This document shows, piece after piece, positions 20,904-32,322 of a DNA stretch of 64,000 bases. Position numbers and translations under genes: made by a program. Below the pieces are notes generated by a model. That model searched no databases and was not told the DNA's origin. It saw nothing but the letters and a program-made list of their open reading frames with translations. Source of the DNA: Gracilariopsis chorda (Eukaryota; Rhodophyta; Florideophyceae; Gracilariales; Gracilariaceae). The stretch lies in NCBI GenBank assembly GCA_003194525.1, contig NBIV01000136.1, positions 1 to 64,000 on the forward strand, read 5' to 3'. Position 1 is the stretch's first letter. Every line of letters begins with the position of its first letter.

Positions 20904-22193
20904 TCGGCCATACGACCTACAGACACCAAGTTGTATCCAAGATCCGGGACTAGAAGTACATGTGTCAACCTTAGGTTAGTCTTCGAAAAAGGAAGTATTA
21001 CAACCCCTTTTTGTGTAGCGGAGACCGTAGTGTCGTCAGTGACCTTAATCGTCCTTAGTTCTATGTCAACCAATGTGTTGGGGACCAACGCATAATCACA
21101 ACTGAAGAATTGGGATGTGGCACCACTGTCTGCGTAGGTGTCCATGAGAGTAGACGCCGGGGGCACCACTGCAGACTTTTCAGCAGACATTGCAGCAATC
21201 TCAATCTTAGAATCCTTTCGTGATGACCTTCCGGAGTGCTTGGGTTTGTGACTGGAACTAGTTTTGGGTTTCTCCAAGATAGCTTTAGGCAGGTGATTGT
21301 CTGGATTGTCAGGATTCATGTGACATCGGTCCTGCGTGTGACCATCTCTGTCACAGAAGCTGCAATGATAACAATTTTTGCCTGCAATATCATAAGCGCG
21401 CCCGTTGTAGTCATCGTATGAGTTGGGATCTGATGTACTTGCATCAATTTTGTAAACATTTGACGATGTGTTGTGTCCGCTTGAACGGCTACTGCCCTTA
21501 CTTCTGCTCTTCATGGGTGTGCCAATATGAGCGGAACCGGCTGAATCAACTTGGTGAGCATTATATTTGTCTATGAGGGTAGTGGCCACATAGTCCCATG
21601 TCAATTCCGAGATGTCCCTGGTCCGAAGTGCCGCAGACGTTGACTCCAGTGAGCAGTTGGGATCAATAGAGGCTAACAGCATTGGCGCCTTGTGGGATTC
21701 GGGAATTGCAGCATCCTTCCCCATTCGGTCTAGCTGAGAGACTAGGGACGCAAACTGGTCGACATAGTCCGACATATTCTGACCATTATACGACATTCGG
21801 AATAGCTGGGTCTGTACAGCAGTACGTGAAACTGTCCTATTAGACGCATACCTCGCATCAAGAAGTTGGAGCATACGCCCAGGGTCATCATCAACGTCTA
21901 CAACCACACGCAGAGGGGCATCTCCAAGTGCGCAAATTATGATTGCGCATGCCTTTTCTCGTTTGGCAAGTACACGGGGAGTGGTCTGCGGAGCATTTGA
22001 GACCGACAACTGCGTCATGGTAGCACTGAATGACCCCTCCAAGCCTGACATTACGACATTTCAGACTCATTTGATGCGACATGCAGCCCGTACACGATGT
22101 CTCCATAACGTATAATCTTCACCACGTTTACCATGGAAGCGTGGGATTTTCACACCAGAGGTGGTTTCGGACTAAACTTCAGAGTCAGACATT
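20904..22193 (-). pseudogene. Copia-B3 gag and protease start
   Basis: Minus-strand family B gag. The family start MSDSEV is at about 22193 but is followed within a few codons by a stop. From about 22051 a frame of about 380 codons reads through gag (KREKACAIIICALGDAPLRVV), the zinc knuckle CSFCDRDGHTQDRC and the protease motif YADSGATSQFF to LGYNLVSVGRMAD, where LTR A cuts it. The gag body itself is unbroken, unusual in this window for families B-D. Confidence 0.88.
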
Positions 22194-22842
22194 GTTCCAG
22201 AAGGAGTTCAAATACCAAAGTAAATAAAACAAATGTAGCAGAGTTAGGGACTCGATGCCTTGAATCGACGATCAGCTGGGATTGAAGAGAATGATCGCGG
22301 TACATCCGCTGAATTGTAGCTGACGTCACACTAAGAAAGAGATACTGGAGTGGAGATTTGTCGACACTCAACAGCTCGGATGCCAGCCGAGACCGTCTAA
22401 ACAAGTCTCAACGCTCAGTGGGACAAGTCTGGTACGCGAATCACATGCTTAGTTCGAGTTCTCTACGCCCGGAGTATACTCATGAGCAGCTGTGCAGCAC
22501 ACTCAGAAAAGAAAATAAAAGATGAAACTTCGTAAAAGCGGGCGCACTGACAGGAGAAACTACCTCCGCTACCCTAAGGGTTGAACCCCTGGACCCTGGA
22601 TGCTCTCTCCAGGTGCGAGGTGCGATATTCTTCGACCTGCCCTACTCCGCGCATTTCACGAGTAGGGTGCTCAATCCGTACAAAACGTCCCAGGGTGGTT
22701 ACTAACAAGCGCGATATGCTTTCACCAGTTAACCCCTGCTAGTCTCTTGCGGGATATCAGCTCGATCTTACGCGCGCACGCAAAAAAAAAGAAGTTGAAA
22801 CGGAGCGACCTCTGCAAATATCGACGCTCTGGGCCCATATCC
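22194..22842 (-). other. Copia-B3 5' leader and primer-binding site
   Basis: A leader of about 650 bp. The conserved leader block is at about 22539-22590. The palindrome region (near 22420) is eroded. The primer site beside the LTR reads inverse GGGCCCATATCC, one base off the standard. No coding region is supported. Confidence 0.8.
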
Positions 22843-23666
22843 TGTTGATATGAAATGATGTTGATAGATGATGTTGGGCTTCGGCGGAAATGAAAAAGAA
22901 AGAAAGAAAGAAAATAAAGAGTGAAGGTTGCCAGGCTTGGGGCGAGTTTAATTGGCAGTGGAACTTCAGCGTGTTATATAGCACATCTACGTCACAATAC
23001 AACTACAAGAAAACCCTATACCACTAAGTGGGGACACCCAATACTACCAATCATAAACAGACATAATACAATAAGGGTTGCACACACTGATTTCAGCTAT
23101 GTACAAACATGCATAACAACATAACAACACATTAAAACAATGCAGACCAAGTGAACCAAGCAGCCAACAACGCACAATAAGTGAACCGGACATGCCAACA
23201 ATGTGCCAGCATGTTGCAGCACTGTATAAACACTTCCTTGCATCATCATGACAATGACAAAGCACAAATACACATGCCACCGCACCCATGTACATACCCT
23301 AGCTGTGTCGCGTGCATGGCACGTGCTTGCTTGCACAACGGCACACATGACACACTTCCATATATCTGTAAACTACATGTAGCCACACATATTCTTCAGT
23401 ACCATGCCCATTCACCTTATGCCAGGTGGCCAGTTCCGTGCCCAGGACCCACAGAATGCATAACACTTGTAACCAATACGTTGCATATGAGTATTTGCAG
23501 TAGCCAATCATATCCCCGTTTCACGTTGGGTTTGAGAACACACTCATATCCGCTTGTGTAGAGCAGGTCCCAAAAACAGCCCTACGTTATATGAACTTTT
23601 GTTTCCAAGTGCTGTACCATCATGTCCCAGGACTACCAGGCACTCGACCATGTGCTAACATCAACA
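22843..23666 (-). repeat. LTR of family B (5' LTR of B3)
   Basis: An 824-bp LTR, inverse TGTTGATATGAAATG... to CTAACATCAACA. On the right it abuts the middle of a second LTR B in the opposite orientation (from 23667), giving a head-to-head LTR junction. Confidence 0.88.
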
Positions 23667-23930
23667 AGGACGCGCCATGCACGCAACACAGCTGGGGTAT
23701 GTACATGGATGCGGTGGTATGTGTATTTGTGCTTTGTCATTGTCATGATCATGCGAGGAAGTGTTTATACAGTGCTGCAGCATGCTGGCACATTGTTGGC
23801 ATGTCTGGTTCACTTATCGTGCGCTGTTGGCTGCTTGGTTCGCTTGGTCTGCGTTTTTGTAATGTGTTGTTATGTTGTTATGCATGGTTGTAAATAGCTG
23901 TAATCAGTGTGTGCAACCCTTATTGTGTTA
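23667..23930 (+). repeat. LTR B of element B4, part 1 (before Helitron-1)
   Basis: Internal LTR B sequence in plus orientation (ACGCGCCATGCACGCAACAC... to CCCTTATTGTGTTA), missing its first part. Helitron-1 follows at 23931, and the LTR resumes at 30062. Confidence 0.85.
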
Positions 23931-23977
23931 CAAGGAAAAGCGGCCTTCGGCCGCAGGCGGCGCTTCACGCCGCGGCC
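23931..23977 (-). other. 3' terminus of Helitron-1 with twin hairpins
   Basis: On the element strand the end reads a first hairpin GCGGCG-loop-CGCCGC (23957-23973), a second, perfect one GCGGCCGAAGGCCGC (23940-23954), then CTTTTCCTTG. Canonical Helitrons end in CTRR shortly after a hairpin that signals termination. Here the last four bases are CTTG. Confidence 0.85.
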
Positions 23978-24037
23978 AAAAGTTGCATAAGATATCTGCA
24001 CAAATTTTGGTTTACGCATATACAAAACTATGTCAAA

Positions 24038-27000
24038 CTAATGACGACCCTCTACAAAGTCTACAGCTTCTTGTAGAACAGGGTTTTTGATGCTCACTGG
24101 CATTGGATAGAAATCCTGCGCATTTTGGGGCGTCTCGTCTTCACTATGCAGCAATAACACATCATCAGATGTTCTGACACGCGAAAGTCCAACATAGACC
24201 TGACCCGGCGAAAAAAAGTTCGTTCGAAAGTCAATTATCATTTTCTTCGGCGTTTGTTCTTGCGATTTATGCACAGTTGCTGCAAATGCCAATCTGATGG
24301 GAAACTGTCGGCGTTTGATTTTCACATCTGCAAACTCGAAAACAAAGTCAATGCGGTGCAATAAAAGCCTTTGCTGAATTTTCCCATGTTCATCAATGCC
24401 CGAAAGTCGAATCACTCTGCGAGAAATGCTGGTAACGATAAACATCTTTCCATTGAGCAAGTGCGGATGAAGTACATTTCGAATCACCATAACAGGAACA
24501 CCCAACTTCAGTTTCAAATGGTGGTGCGGGACTCCAGTTGGAGTCCGAGAAGCTCCAATGATACTATTTGTGTGAATGTTTTCACCGGTTGGCCCTCGGT
24601 TGGGAACAATCCTTGTTGCAGACTTCAAGTCAAACATCCTTCCTGGGAAATCCTCCAATGCGTTCTGGTTATGTTCCTCCACCAATTGGTTTGTTGGCGC
24701 AACAATCAATCGATTGAGCTTAACATCTTCTTTCTTCCGTTTTGTAAATCATTTCCAAAGCAACTTGTATGCCTCGTGTACACTTGTCGTAGACATAAGC
24801 GGAAGCCTTGCAGATGCTGGAATCGTCCCACGACCAAGACTGAGCAAACCCTTTGCAAAACCTGGATCATCTTGTTGACGAACCTGTTCTGTAAGGCAAA
24901 GAACCTTGACTCTTCTGTCCCAAAGCTCGCAAGAGTACCATGGAAGCTCCCGTAGGAGACTCACTGGGATAACACGAGTTGTTCCATCTCTTTTGGATAC
25001 TGTTCTCGTTCTTGGAACGACTGGAAGCAGTTGCATATAATCACCTGCCATTACTACGACCATACGTCCAAAGTCTTTGGTAGAGTTTCTTAAGTCCTTC
25101 AGTATGGTGTTCACAATCTCGAAGAGCATTTTCGGGCACATTGAAGCTTCATGAATTACCAGCAGAACCGTCTTTCGGATTAGTTCTGCTCTCTGTGATC
25201 GTGGTCCGTACTTAGAAAGTGTCCCACGCTCTCTAATCTGCGAATCTCTGTTGTCATCAACTTGCAATCCAAGCAAACTATGCAAAGTTCTTCCGCCTTC
25301 ATATAGGGCAGCAGCAATACCTGTTGTGGCTGTCATCTGCACCAATAAGCCTTCGTGCTCAACAACATCTCTCAGCAAAGATAGGAGATGGTCTTCCCTG
25401 TCCCCGCTCGTCCTTGTAAGAAGAAAACGCTTCCGTGTGAGTTGCGTCATTCAGCCTCTCCCGTTCTATCTCGGTATTGTATTTCTCTCATTATTTTGTC
25501 AAAACATTCCTTCTGGTCTTCTTTTAGATCATCATATCTCTCTTTTAACCTTCGCCTGTACCTCGAAGAAGAGCTGCGAAGTACTTCAGCTTGTCCCTCT
25601 GCTAATTGCAGTTCGCTCTATCTAAGATGAAGTTGTGATACAGTATGATGAAAGAACGGATCATTTCTGATAAGCAGACCGCCATGTCTGTCCAAAATCT
25701 CAATGATTCTTCCAAGTAGTTCTTTTCTTCTTTGTGCTCTGTTTCCCTAGGTTATATCTGCATTGAGAGCTCGTTCTTGCTTTTCAATCACATTTTTAGG
25801 ATTTATCCCTTGTTGAAAGAAGTGACGACCAAGTAATGCAGCTCAGCAGGAGTAGCATGGTATCTTACTGCCTCATCAAAAGCCGTTTCGTACTCGTCAC
25901 CATGGATATATAGTCCACGGGCTACTGCCGCTTCTCTATAAGTTGAGTAGGATTCGCTCCCAACACGTTTCGGATCATCAAAGGAGCTGAATGCAGAGTT
26001 CATGAGCAATATTCGAAGAGCGAATAGTTCGGGATTTGCGGGAGAAGCAAATCTAATTCGAGTCCCAGTTCGATCATTTTCCGATCGCGGCACTACGTAC
26101 ATTCGTGGACTTCCTCCCTCCCGAGTGGATTCAGACTCTGGTACAGAGCGGGGTAGCTTATCGTATACACGTACAGTCTCGTAGTATGTCATGTAGTCCA
26201 AGTCCATGTACCGGGAGGGTCTTCTGAAATATCTTTCCAGCAGGGAAGGCTTCAGACGTCTAGGCAGTCTTACGTTTCGAATCAAAACCTGTCGCTCTCC
26301 ACGGAGATGTAGGTCAAGTGCCTGTACATTTGGATTGATGCGAACATGCCTGAACTCAAAGAGGTTCCATGCAGCTTCAACGGCGCCCACCACTCTCGCT
26401 CTCATGTACGCCCTGATCTCATTTTGAAGCATGTCGCTCTGTGCACTTGATTGGCTTTCCGCTCGACTTGATACAACCAAATCCTGTTCTTTGACACTTT
26501 TGAAAGCATACTTCATTAAGTATGCTACGGCGATGCCACCTTTGGTTCTTTAAACATTGATGTGAGCATTGTACTTCATTGTGAGATCTGGATTGTACGG
26601 AACAACTTTCAAATCTTCTGTCCTTCTTCTTCGGTAGGTCACTCGATTTGTGTACTCATTTATCGTTGTTTCAGCCACAATTTCTTGTCGATCATACCCA
26701 AATCTGTACCTCCCGTCAGAGGTACGACCACGGCAATATGGAGAGTGTCTGTGCATATTGAACTTCTTCACCAACTTTCGGAGTTCCTGGTCCTCAGTCG
26801 AGTCACCCCGAGGCAGTTCGGCTTTGATCAAAGTGTCAATGATCTCAGGATCTTCAATTACGCCCCCCTCCAACCAAAGAAGAATATGATGATGTGGAGT
26901 ATTTCTCTCCTGGAACTCAAGTTTGGCGGCAACCTTTCAAGCCAAAGAGCTCTTCTGAATTATTCTGTAGATCCTTCATGATTGAATTTGCATACTGATT

Positions 27001-28825
27001 GTACACTCTTGCAATAAGATCTGGCCTATCAAAAAGACGACATCTGTCTCCCTGTGGAGAAAATGCTCCGGTGTTTTCGTTGTCCATACTAAGCCTCTTC
27101 ATCTCTTCCCGCCATACGTTCATTGTGACTGTGACGAAAAGCGTCGGGGAGCCCAGTATAGCTATCATTGCTTGTACATCCAGTCGTCTTTGTCTCCAAT
27201 ACGCCGGAGAGTCTTTGTGATTACCGGGAAGGAAGAGTTTACCGGGAGGGCCAAGTTCATCTGTTCCGGTATGGGTTCCAGCCTGCAGCTCCCGTTCTTT
27301 AACCACTCTCATCTGTTCTGTTTCCAAGTAATGAAGTCTCAAGTCTTCAATGTTTGTGCTAGTACGAAGCATCCATTGTTGAAGAAGAGTAGCAGAGTTC
27401 AGCAGCACATTATCGGTGCAGAGTCTTCGCTTAGAGTGTTCTTCCCATGTTAGGCTCCTTTCGTCTCGGTTGTTCGCATCCTTCGATGAAGTATATGTTG
27501 CTGTATCATAAGGGTCATGAATCTCACTGTAAGGGTAGAGCAGTGGAAAAGCTCCTTTCTCAGCTTCCATTGAATCAGACTTCAAACGCTTGTACTTGAC
27601 AACTCGACGTCGAAGATTTCCGGTTGACATGTAATGGGATTCTCTTCGGCCTACGAGCTGGGAAACTGGGGCTTCCGACCTGAACAGTCCACTTGGCTCT
27701 ACGACGAAAGCTCTCATTGCAAGAGATCGGCCTCGGCTGTCTTCTGGTAACGGTCCTGCACCAGAGCTCACCTCGATTCGGGCTTCATGGGCACCTTGAT
27801 AATTCCGGACAACTATTCGTTCCTGAATATCGTCTGCAGAGATGTCCAGAGTAGACCCGTCCGCGTTTGATCTCTTGCAAACACTTTCGTCTGGTCTGAA
27901 AAAATTTCTATATCTTTGTCGGACAATATCTGGTCTTGTGCATGAGGTCGTACAACTTTGGAACCAAGTATCGAATATTCGGGTTAGACACCATTCTTCT
28001 CGTGAAAGAAGAAGAATAATCCCGTGAATTAAGACTGGGAGGACCTTCCGACCACAAATATTTGTAGCGCACGTCCTGGCCTGGAACAGAAAGAGACACA
28101 TTGCCTTGAAGTCGAAGAAATGACGGACCTCCACCCCGAACGTACTTCATATCCATGAATGTGACAACGGTTGCAAATAACACATTTAAGTGTGTTGATA
28201 GCCTTTGAAAAGAACGCAAGCGATATATGTCTTCAAGTTGCGAATTGATAGGCACTCGTCTGAAAGAAACTCCAACCGATCTGGAGCTTTTATATCCACA
28301 GCATGTTCCTTCGGTCTCTGCACCAAGCAGAACTGCGCCACAATATTTGCACATACGAATACGAAGCACCCACCCCGAATCTTTGAGAGGACACCGAGGT
28401 GCTCGATGGCCGTTTGCACCGCACGTCCCACAACACGCTGGAAGTGTGCCAGTGACTTGATAGTACTCCGGATAAGAAGAGATTGGACGTGCGAGGCCTT
28501 GACGAATACTTTCTGCCCTTGCATCCCAGACATATTTTGCTCCATAGTGAATGCCTTGGCGAGGTCTCCCATCGAACGGCATAACCGTCCTATCTCGTTC
28601 CTGTTGAATACCGGAAGAATGAGAGGAGTTCAAGTATATCTCTTCAGGGTTATGAGGTTCTATAAAATTTTGAGGAAACTGCGTTCTAGTTCCTAAGTTC
28701 ACCTGCGCAAGCTCATCGGTTATGTCTCGTTGATGCACGGGCTGTATATTTTCTCTTGGACGACGGCCTGCTCCCTGACCGGCGACCACCACGTCGTGAT
28801 GGGGGTCGATGCGAAGAAGAACTCA
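24038..28825 (-). pseudogene. Helitron-1 Rep/PIF1-like helicase gene, broken
   Basis: The start is probably the ATG at 28825 (MSSSSHRPP), as in Helitron-2. In order: a cysteine-rich N-terminus (CCGTCGANGH; CKYCGAVLLG, about 28400-28300), a Helitron-like N domain and Rep with FVTVTMNVWREEM (about 27130), the HUH-type motif HHHILLWL (about 26880-26905) and the tyrosine motif YLMKYAFK (26507-26530). The PIF1-like helicase follows: Walker A GRAGTGKT (25391-25417, in a shifted frame), Walker B reading VIHEASM with His for Asp (25151-25153), GDYMQLLPVV, LTEQVRQ, HKSQEQT and GQVYVGLSRV near 24200. Frameshifts and in-frame stops (for example TAG near 25750 and 25622) break it. Most are shared with Helitron-2. 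Introns are a weaker alternative. Confidence 0.9.
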
Positions 28826-29126
28826 TTTCGGACTGAGAGAACCGGAGAGAGGTTGAGAGATTTGGTAATCACCTTTCGATGGAACATGCACTGTCTCTGC
28901 CCCTTAAGTAGAGAACTGGTGTTGCACAATAGTTTCCCGCATGAAATATACGTATACATGTTGTCTCCATTGTCTCAAGATGTTCCTGCCAACATCAGTA
29001 CCTGGATAGTTTACATACGTAGTACTTTACTATGTACATATGCAATGCATTCTTATTCGGTCTTGGTTTCAGACGTCAGTAAATATCGAGTACGAGTTAC
29101 CTACGTATGCAACGTATAGATTGTTC

Positions 29127-29357
29127 CTATTCTTGTTACAGCGTTCTACGTTTCTAGAACTGTATGGCCTACTTATGCACTACATAGATTAAAACTATTT
29201 TTGTTAGAAGGGTATACGTTTCCAATACTGCGCAGCTTACGTATGCGCTAGGTAAACTATAACTATTTTTGTTAGAAGGGTATACGTTTGCAGTACTGTG
29301 CAGCCTACGTATGCGCTACGTAAACTATAACTATTTTTGTTAGAAGGGTATACGTAG
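29127..29357. repeat. 68-bp tandem repeat in Helitron-1
   Basis: Units beginning CTATTTTTGTTAGAAGGGTA start at 29195, 29263 and 29331 (the last partial), with a diverged unit at 29127; the period is exactly 68 bp. Each unit contains GGGTATACGTTT and CTACGTATGCGCTA. The repeat lies between the divergently oriented helicase gene and small gene, so it may be a shared promoter or a Rep-binding array. Helitron-2 has one unit fewer. Confidence 0.88.
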
Positions 29358-29542
29358 GTTGTACTTTACGTAATTTATTTTGTTCTTTGAATACGTTACG
29401 TTTCTATTTTACCTATTGTCTAATGTGCTGAAGATTGTGTACTTAAGCTAGAGCATACCGTAAAGTCGCAGAAAATTTTTCCCAAGCAGCCACCTACAAC
29501 TTATTGTACTCGATTTCTTCTTTTCAACTATTCTCTAACACC

Positions 29543-29894
29543 ATGGCCGATATGTCCCAAGTAGAGGTTCGCTACCTACAACTATGCCGTTTGCGCGACC
29601 GCAAGGATGCTATTCTACCGCGCTTGGGAACATTATTGGAAAAAATGTGCATCATACAGGCTGCATTGAAGCACATTGATATGCACCGCGGCAATGTCAA
29701 TTGGTTTTTTTTTGGAAGAGATTTTGTGCCCCATTGGCCCGAAAATCGACATAGTGTACACGGAATTGAAAGACTACCGCGTGATTGGACGCAGCAAGGA
29801 TTTGCTTGTTGGACGGAGCAAGGACTTGCCTGTTCGCTGGCCGTCAGAGATATCCACGTGTGAGACGGGTTCAATGGGGCTGATAGACGTTTAG
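29543..29894 (+). pseudogene. Small unrecognised Helitron gene, divergent from Rep/helicase
   Basis: Starts at ATG 29543 (ACCATGGCC context) and encodes MADMSQVEVRY, RDRKDAILPRLGTLLEK, QAALKHIDM and NVNW. A long T run (about 29704-29711) then shifts the frame. In the next frame homology to the Helitron-2 copy continues with LEEIL, YTELKDYRVIGR, KDLPVRWPSEISTCETGS and GLIDV. About 117 residues in total. It is partly charged and possibly helical; no signal peptide or membrane segment is seen. I recognise no family. A TAG ends it where Helitron-2 reads GAG. Near 29805 a short segment (RSKDL..) is duplicated. Confidence 0.6.
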
Positions 29895-30061
29895 GCTGTG
29901 GAGAGTGACAGATCATACACGTGCTAGACCGATTCGCGCCAGTAGGGCAAATCCTTTGATTACCATTGGCTGGTTGTTTGGAGGGAAAAAAATGTGCTTT
30001 TATTGATGTATTCTAAGGGCTCAACTTGCTCGTTGTCAGAGCAATCCTTAGGTAGGCTAGA
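29895..30061 (-). other. 5' terminal region of Helitron-1
   Basis: Non-coding 5' end, reading on the element strand TCTAGCCTACCTAAGGATTGCTC. The same start is in Helitron-2 (TCTAACTTACCTAAGGATTGCTC). Canonical Helitrons begin with TC after a host A, as here. Confidence 0.85.
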
Positions 30062-30265
30062 TGTCTGTTTATGATTGGTAGTATTGGGTGTCCCCACTTA
30101 GTTGTATAGGGTTTTCCTGTAGTTGTAGTGTGACGTAGAGGTGCTATATAACACGCTAGAGTTGCACTACCAAGTAAACTTGCCCCAAGCTTGGCAACCT
30201 TCACTCATTATTTTGTTTCTTTTCTTGTTCGGCAGATCCGCCGTAGCCCAACTATCGTTTACATT
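30062..30265 (+). repeat. LTR B of element B4, part 2 (after Helitron-1)
   Basis: Continues LTR B from TGTCTGTTTATGATTGG through the GCTATATAA box and ACTCGCCCC-type stretch to about CGTTTACATTATT. The exact LTR end is uncertain because the primer site and most of the leader are missing after it. Confidence 0.82.
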
Positions 30266-32322
30266 ATTAGAGTCCCTCACTCTGCTTCATTTCCGCGCAT
30301 TATTTGTTCCTATTTTGGTTACTGAAGTGCTTCTGGAACCATGTCAGACTTCGAAGTTGAGTCAGAATCCACTTCTGGTGTGAAGATCCCGCGCTCCACG
30401 GTAAGCGGGGCGACGATTACACCCTCTGGCGACACCTTCTACGTGCCGCTTGTCGAATTAAAGGTGTGTGGAATGTTTTCATGTCAAGTTCGGAGGAGTC
30501 ATCCAGTGCTATAATGACACAAACGTCTGGTTCTAGTGCTACCCAGACCCCCTCCCGTATAGTTGCAAAGCGCGAAAAGGCATGTGCAATCATCATTTGT
30601 GCACTTGTTGATGCCCCACTGCGTGTAGTCATGGATGTGGATGATGACCCTGGTCACATGCTTCAACTACATGATGCGAGATATGCCTCAAACAGGACTG
30701 TGTCTCGTATAGCTGTGCAGACTCAGCTGTTCAGAATGTCATACAAAGGCCAAAACATGTCTGAGTATGTGGACCAGTTTGCCTGTCTGTTCCCGCAGCT
30801 GGACCGCATGGGCAAGGATGCGGCTATACGTGAGTCTCACAAGGCACCTATGCTTCTGGCCTCTATTGACCCCAACTGCTCTTTGGAGTCAACTGCAGCA
30901 GCACTTAGGACCAAGGAGATCTCCGAACTGACATGGGACTATGTGGCGACAACCCTGATTGATGAATACAATGCCCGCCAAAAGGGTTCAGTCAGTTCTG
31001 GTAGAGGTCGCAGTCGCAAGAAGAACAGGAACAGGGGTGGTGCCCGTATAAGTGGACACAGCAAATCATCAAATGGTAACGAAAATGATGGTAATGCATC
31101 AGATTCTACAACAGTTAATGACCCCACTGGTCGTGCATATGCTGCTGGAAGCAAAAATGGGTACCATTGTACCTTGTGTGAGCGAGATGGACACACTCAA
31201 GAACGCTGTCACATGAATCCAGATAACCCTGACAACCACTTGCCACAAGCGATCTTGAATCAGCTGAAGCTCAACTCAGTCGACAAGCCCAAACGCTCCG
31301 GAAAGTCATCACGGAAGGCGTCCAAGGTTGAGATTGCTGGAGTTGCAAGTGAGAAGTCATCAGTGGCACCACCGGTTATTGATTGCATCGACTCATTTGA
31401 ATACAGTGGTGCTACCTCTCATTTCTTTTGTTCTGTATCTGATTTTGTTCCAAACACACTAATTGACATACCAGATAAGACAATTGAACTAGCGGACAAC
31501 ACCACTGTCACTGCCACCCAACAAGGAGATGTCATACTACCCTTCTTTGATGTGAACCTCAGGTTGTCTGAAGTACTGCTCGTTCCAAACCTTGGATATA
31601 ACTTAGTGTCTGTGGGTTGTTTCGCTGGCAAGGGTATCTAATCACTGTTCTGTGATAAGGAGGTACGCCTACAACATGAAGATGGTTTTAAGGTTGGACA
31701 TGGGTCTCGTCATCATCGCTCCGGTTTATACACCTTGCCCAACCCAATGGCCCATACGGACATATCCAAGATGTTTTCTGCAACGGACGACCGCACAAGT
31801 TCCTTGTGGCATCGCCGACTGGCACATATGAATGAGCATGACCTACAAAAGGTTCACGACGATGTCGACGGAGTCCCAAAGATCAAGTGCATGGAGGAGG
31901 TATGTCGGTCATGTCGCCTTGGCAAGGCACATAAGCTGCCATTTCTGGGCACGTTTAAACGAGCCAAGCACGTTGGGGACATTGTGCACTCAGACATTAT
32001 GGGTCCGTTAGTGCCATCATTCCCAGACCGATTCCGCTCTGCGTCTGGATTTGTGGATGATCACTCGCAATACGCAGTACTTGGGTTCATGATGCAAAGG
32101 TGTGAGATCATTGAAGTGTTCCTGGGTGTGAGGCAGAAGCTCAAACAGCGTGGAAGAAAGCATGTGCTTATTCGAAAACTGCAATCTGACTACGCAGAAG
32201 AGTACATTGCATTGCAGAAGAATCCCAAGAATGGTCTCCAGGAGGTATCTTTTTCTCCACCGTATACCCCACAACACAATTCTATTGCAGAGCGCATCAA
32301 TCGCACTATGGTTGAAGCTGCC
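30266..32322 (+). pseudogene. Copia-B4 gag to integrase, broken
   Basis: After only about 75 bp of leader (primer site, palindrome and leader block deleted), gag starts at ATG 30341 (MSDFEVESESTSG). A one-base loss shifts the frame early. A long frame (30466-31641) covers the gag body, the zinc knuckle CTLCERDGHTQERC and protease, whose catalytic motif reads YSGAT, Tyr replacing the active Asp. A TAA stop at 31641 is followed by the integrase zinc region and core (HSDIMGP, SDYAEEY, HNSIAERINR) to 32322, where LTR B5 begins. RT and RNase H are absent. Confidence 0.9.

Larger units (their letters stand above)
23931..30061 (-). mobile_element. Helitron-1, rolling-circle transposon
   Basis: A 6131-bp Helitron with both ends visible. 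The 5' end reads TCTAGCCTACC, preceded by host A. The 3' end reads CTTG, followed by host T, with two GC-rich hairpins just inside. Joining the flanks (TGTGTTA / TGTCTGTTTATG) restores an unbroken LTR B, proving the borders and the lack of target duplication, as expected for Helitrons. It encodes a Rep plus PIF1-type helicase and a divergent small gene. Its near-copy is at 53573-59631 in the opposite orientation. Confidence 0.95.

Noticed and set aside
25740-25760. Alternative genetic code reading TAG as an amino acid, to explain shared stops in the Helitrons
   Set aside because: The intact A1 frame stops with TGA and contains no internal TAG, and frameshifts also break the Helitron gene. Inherited lesions explain it better.
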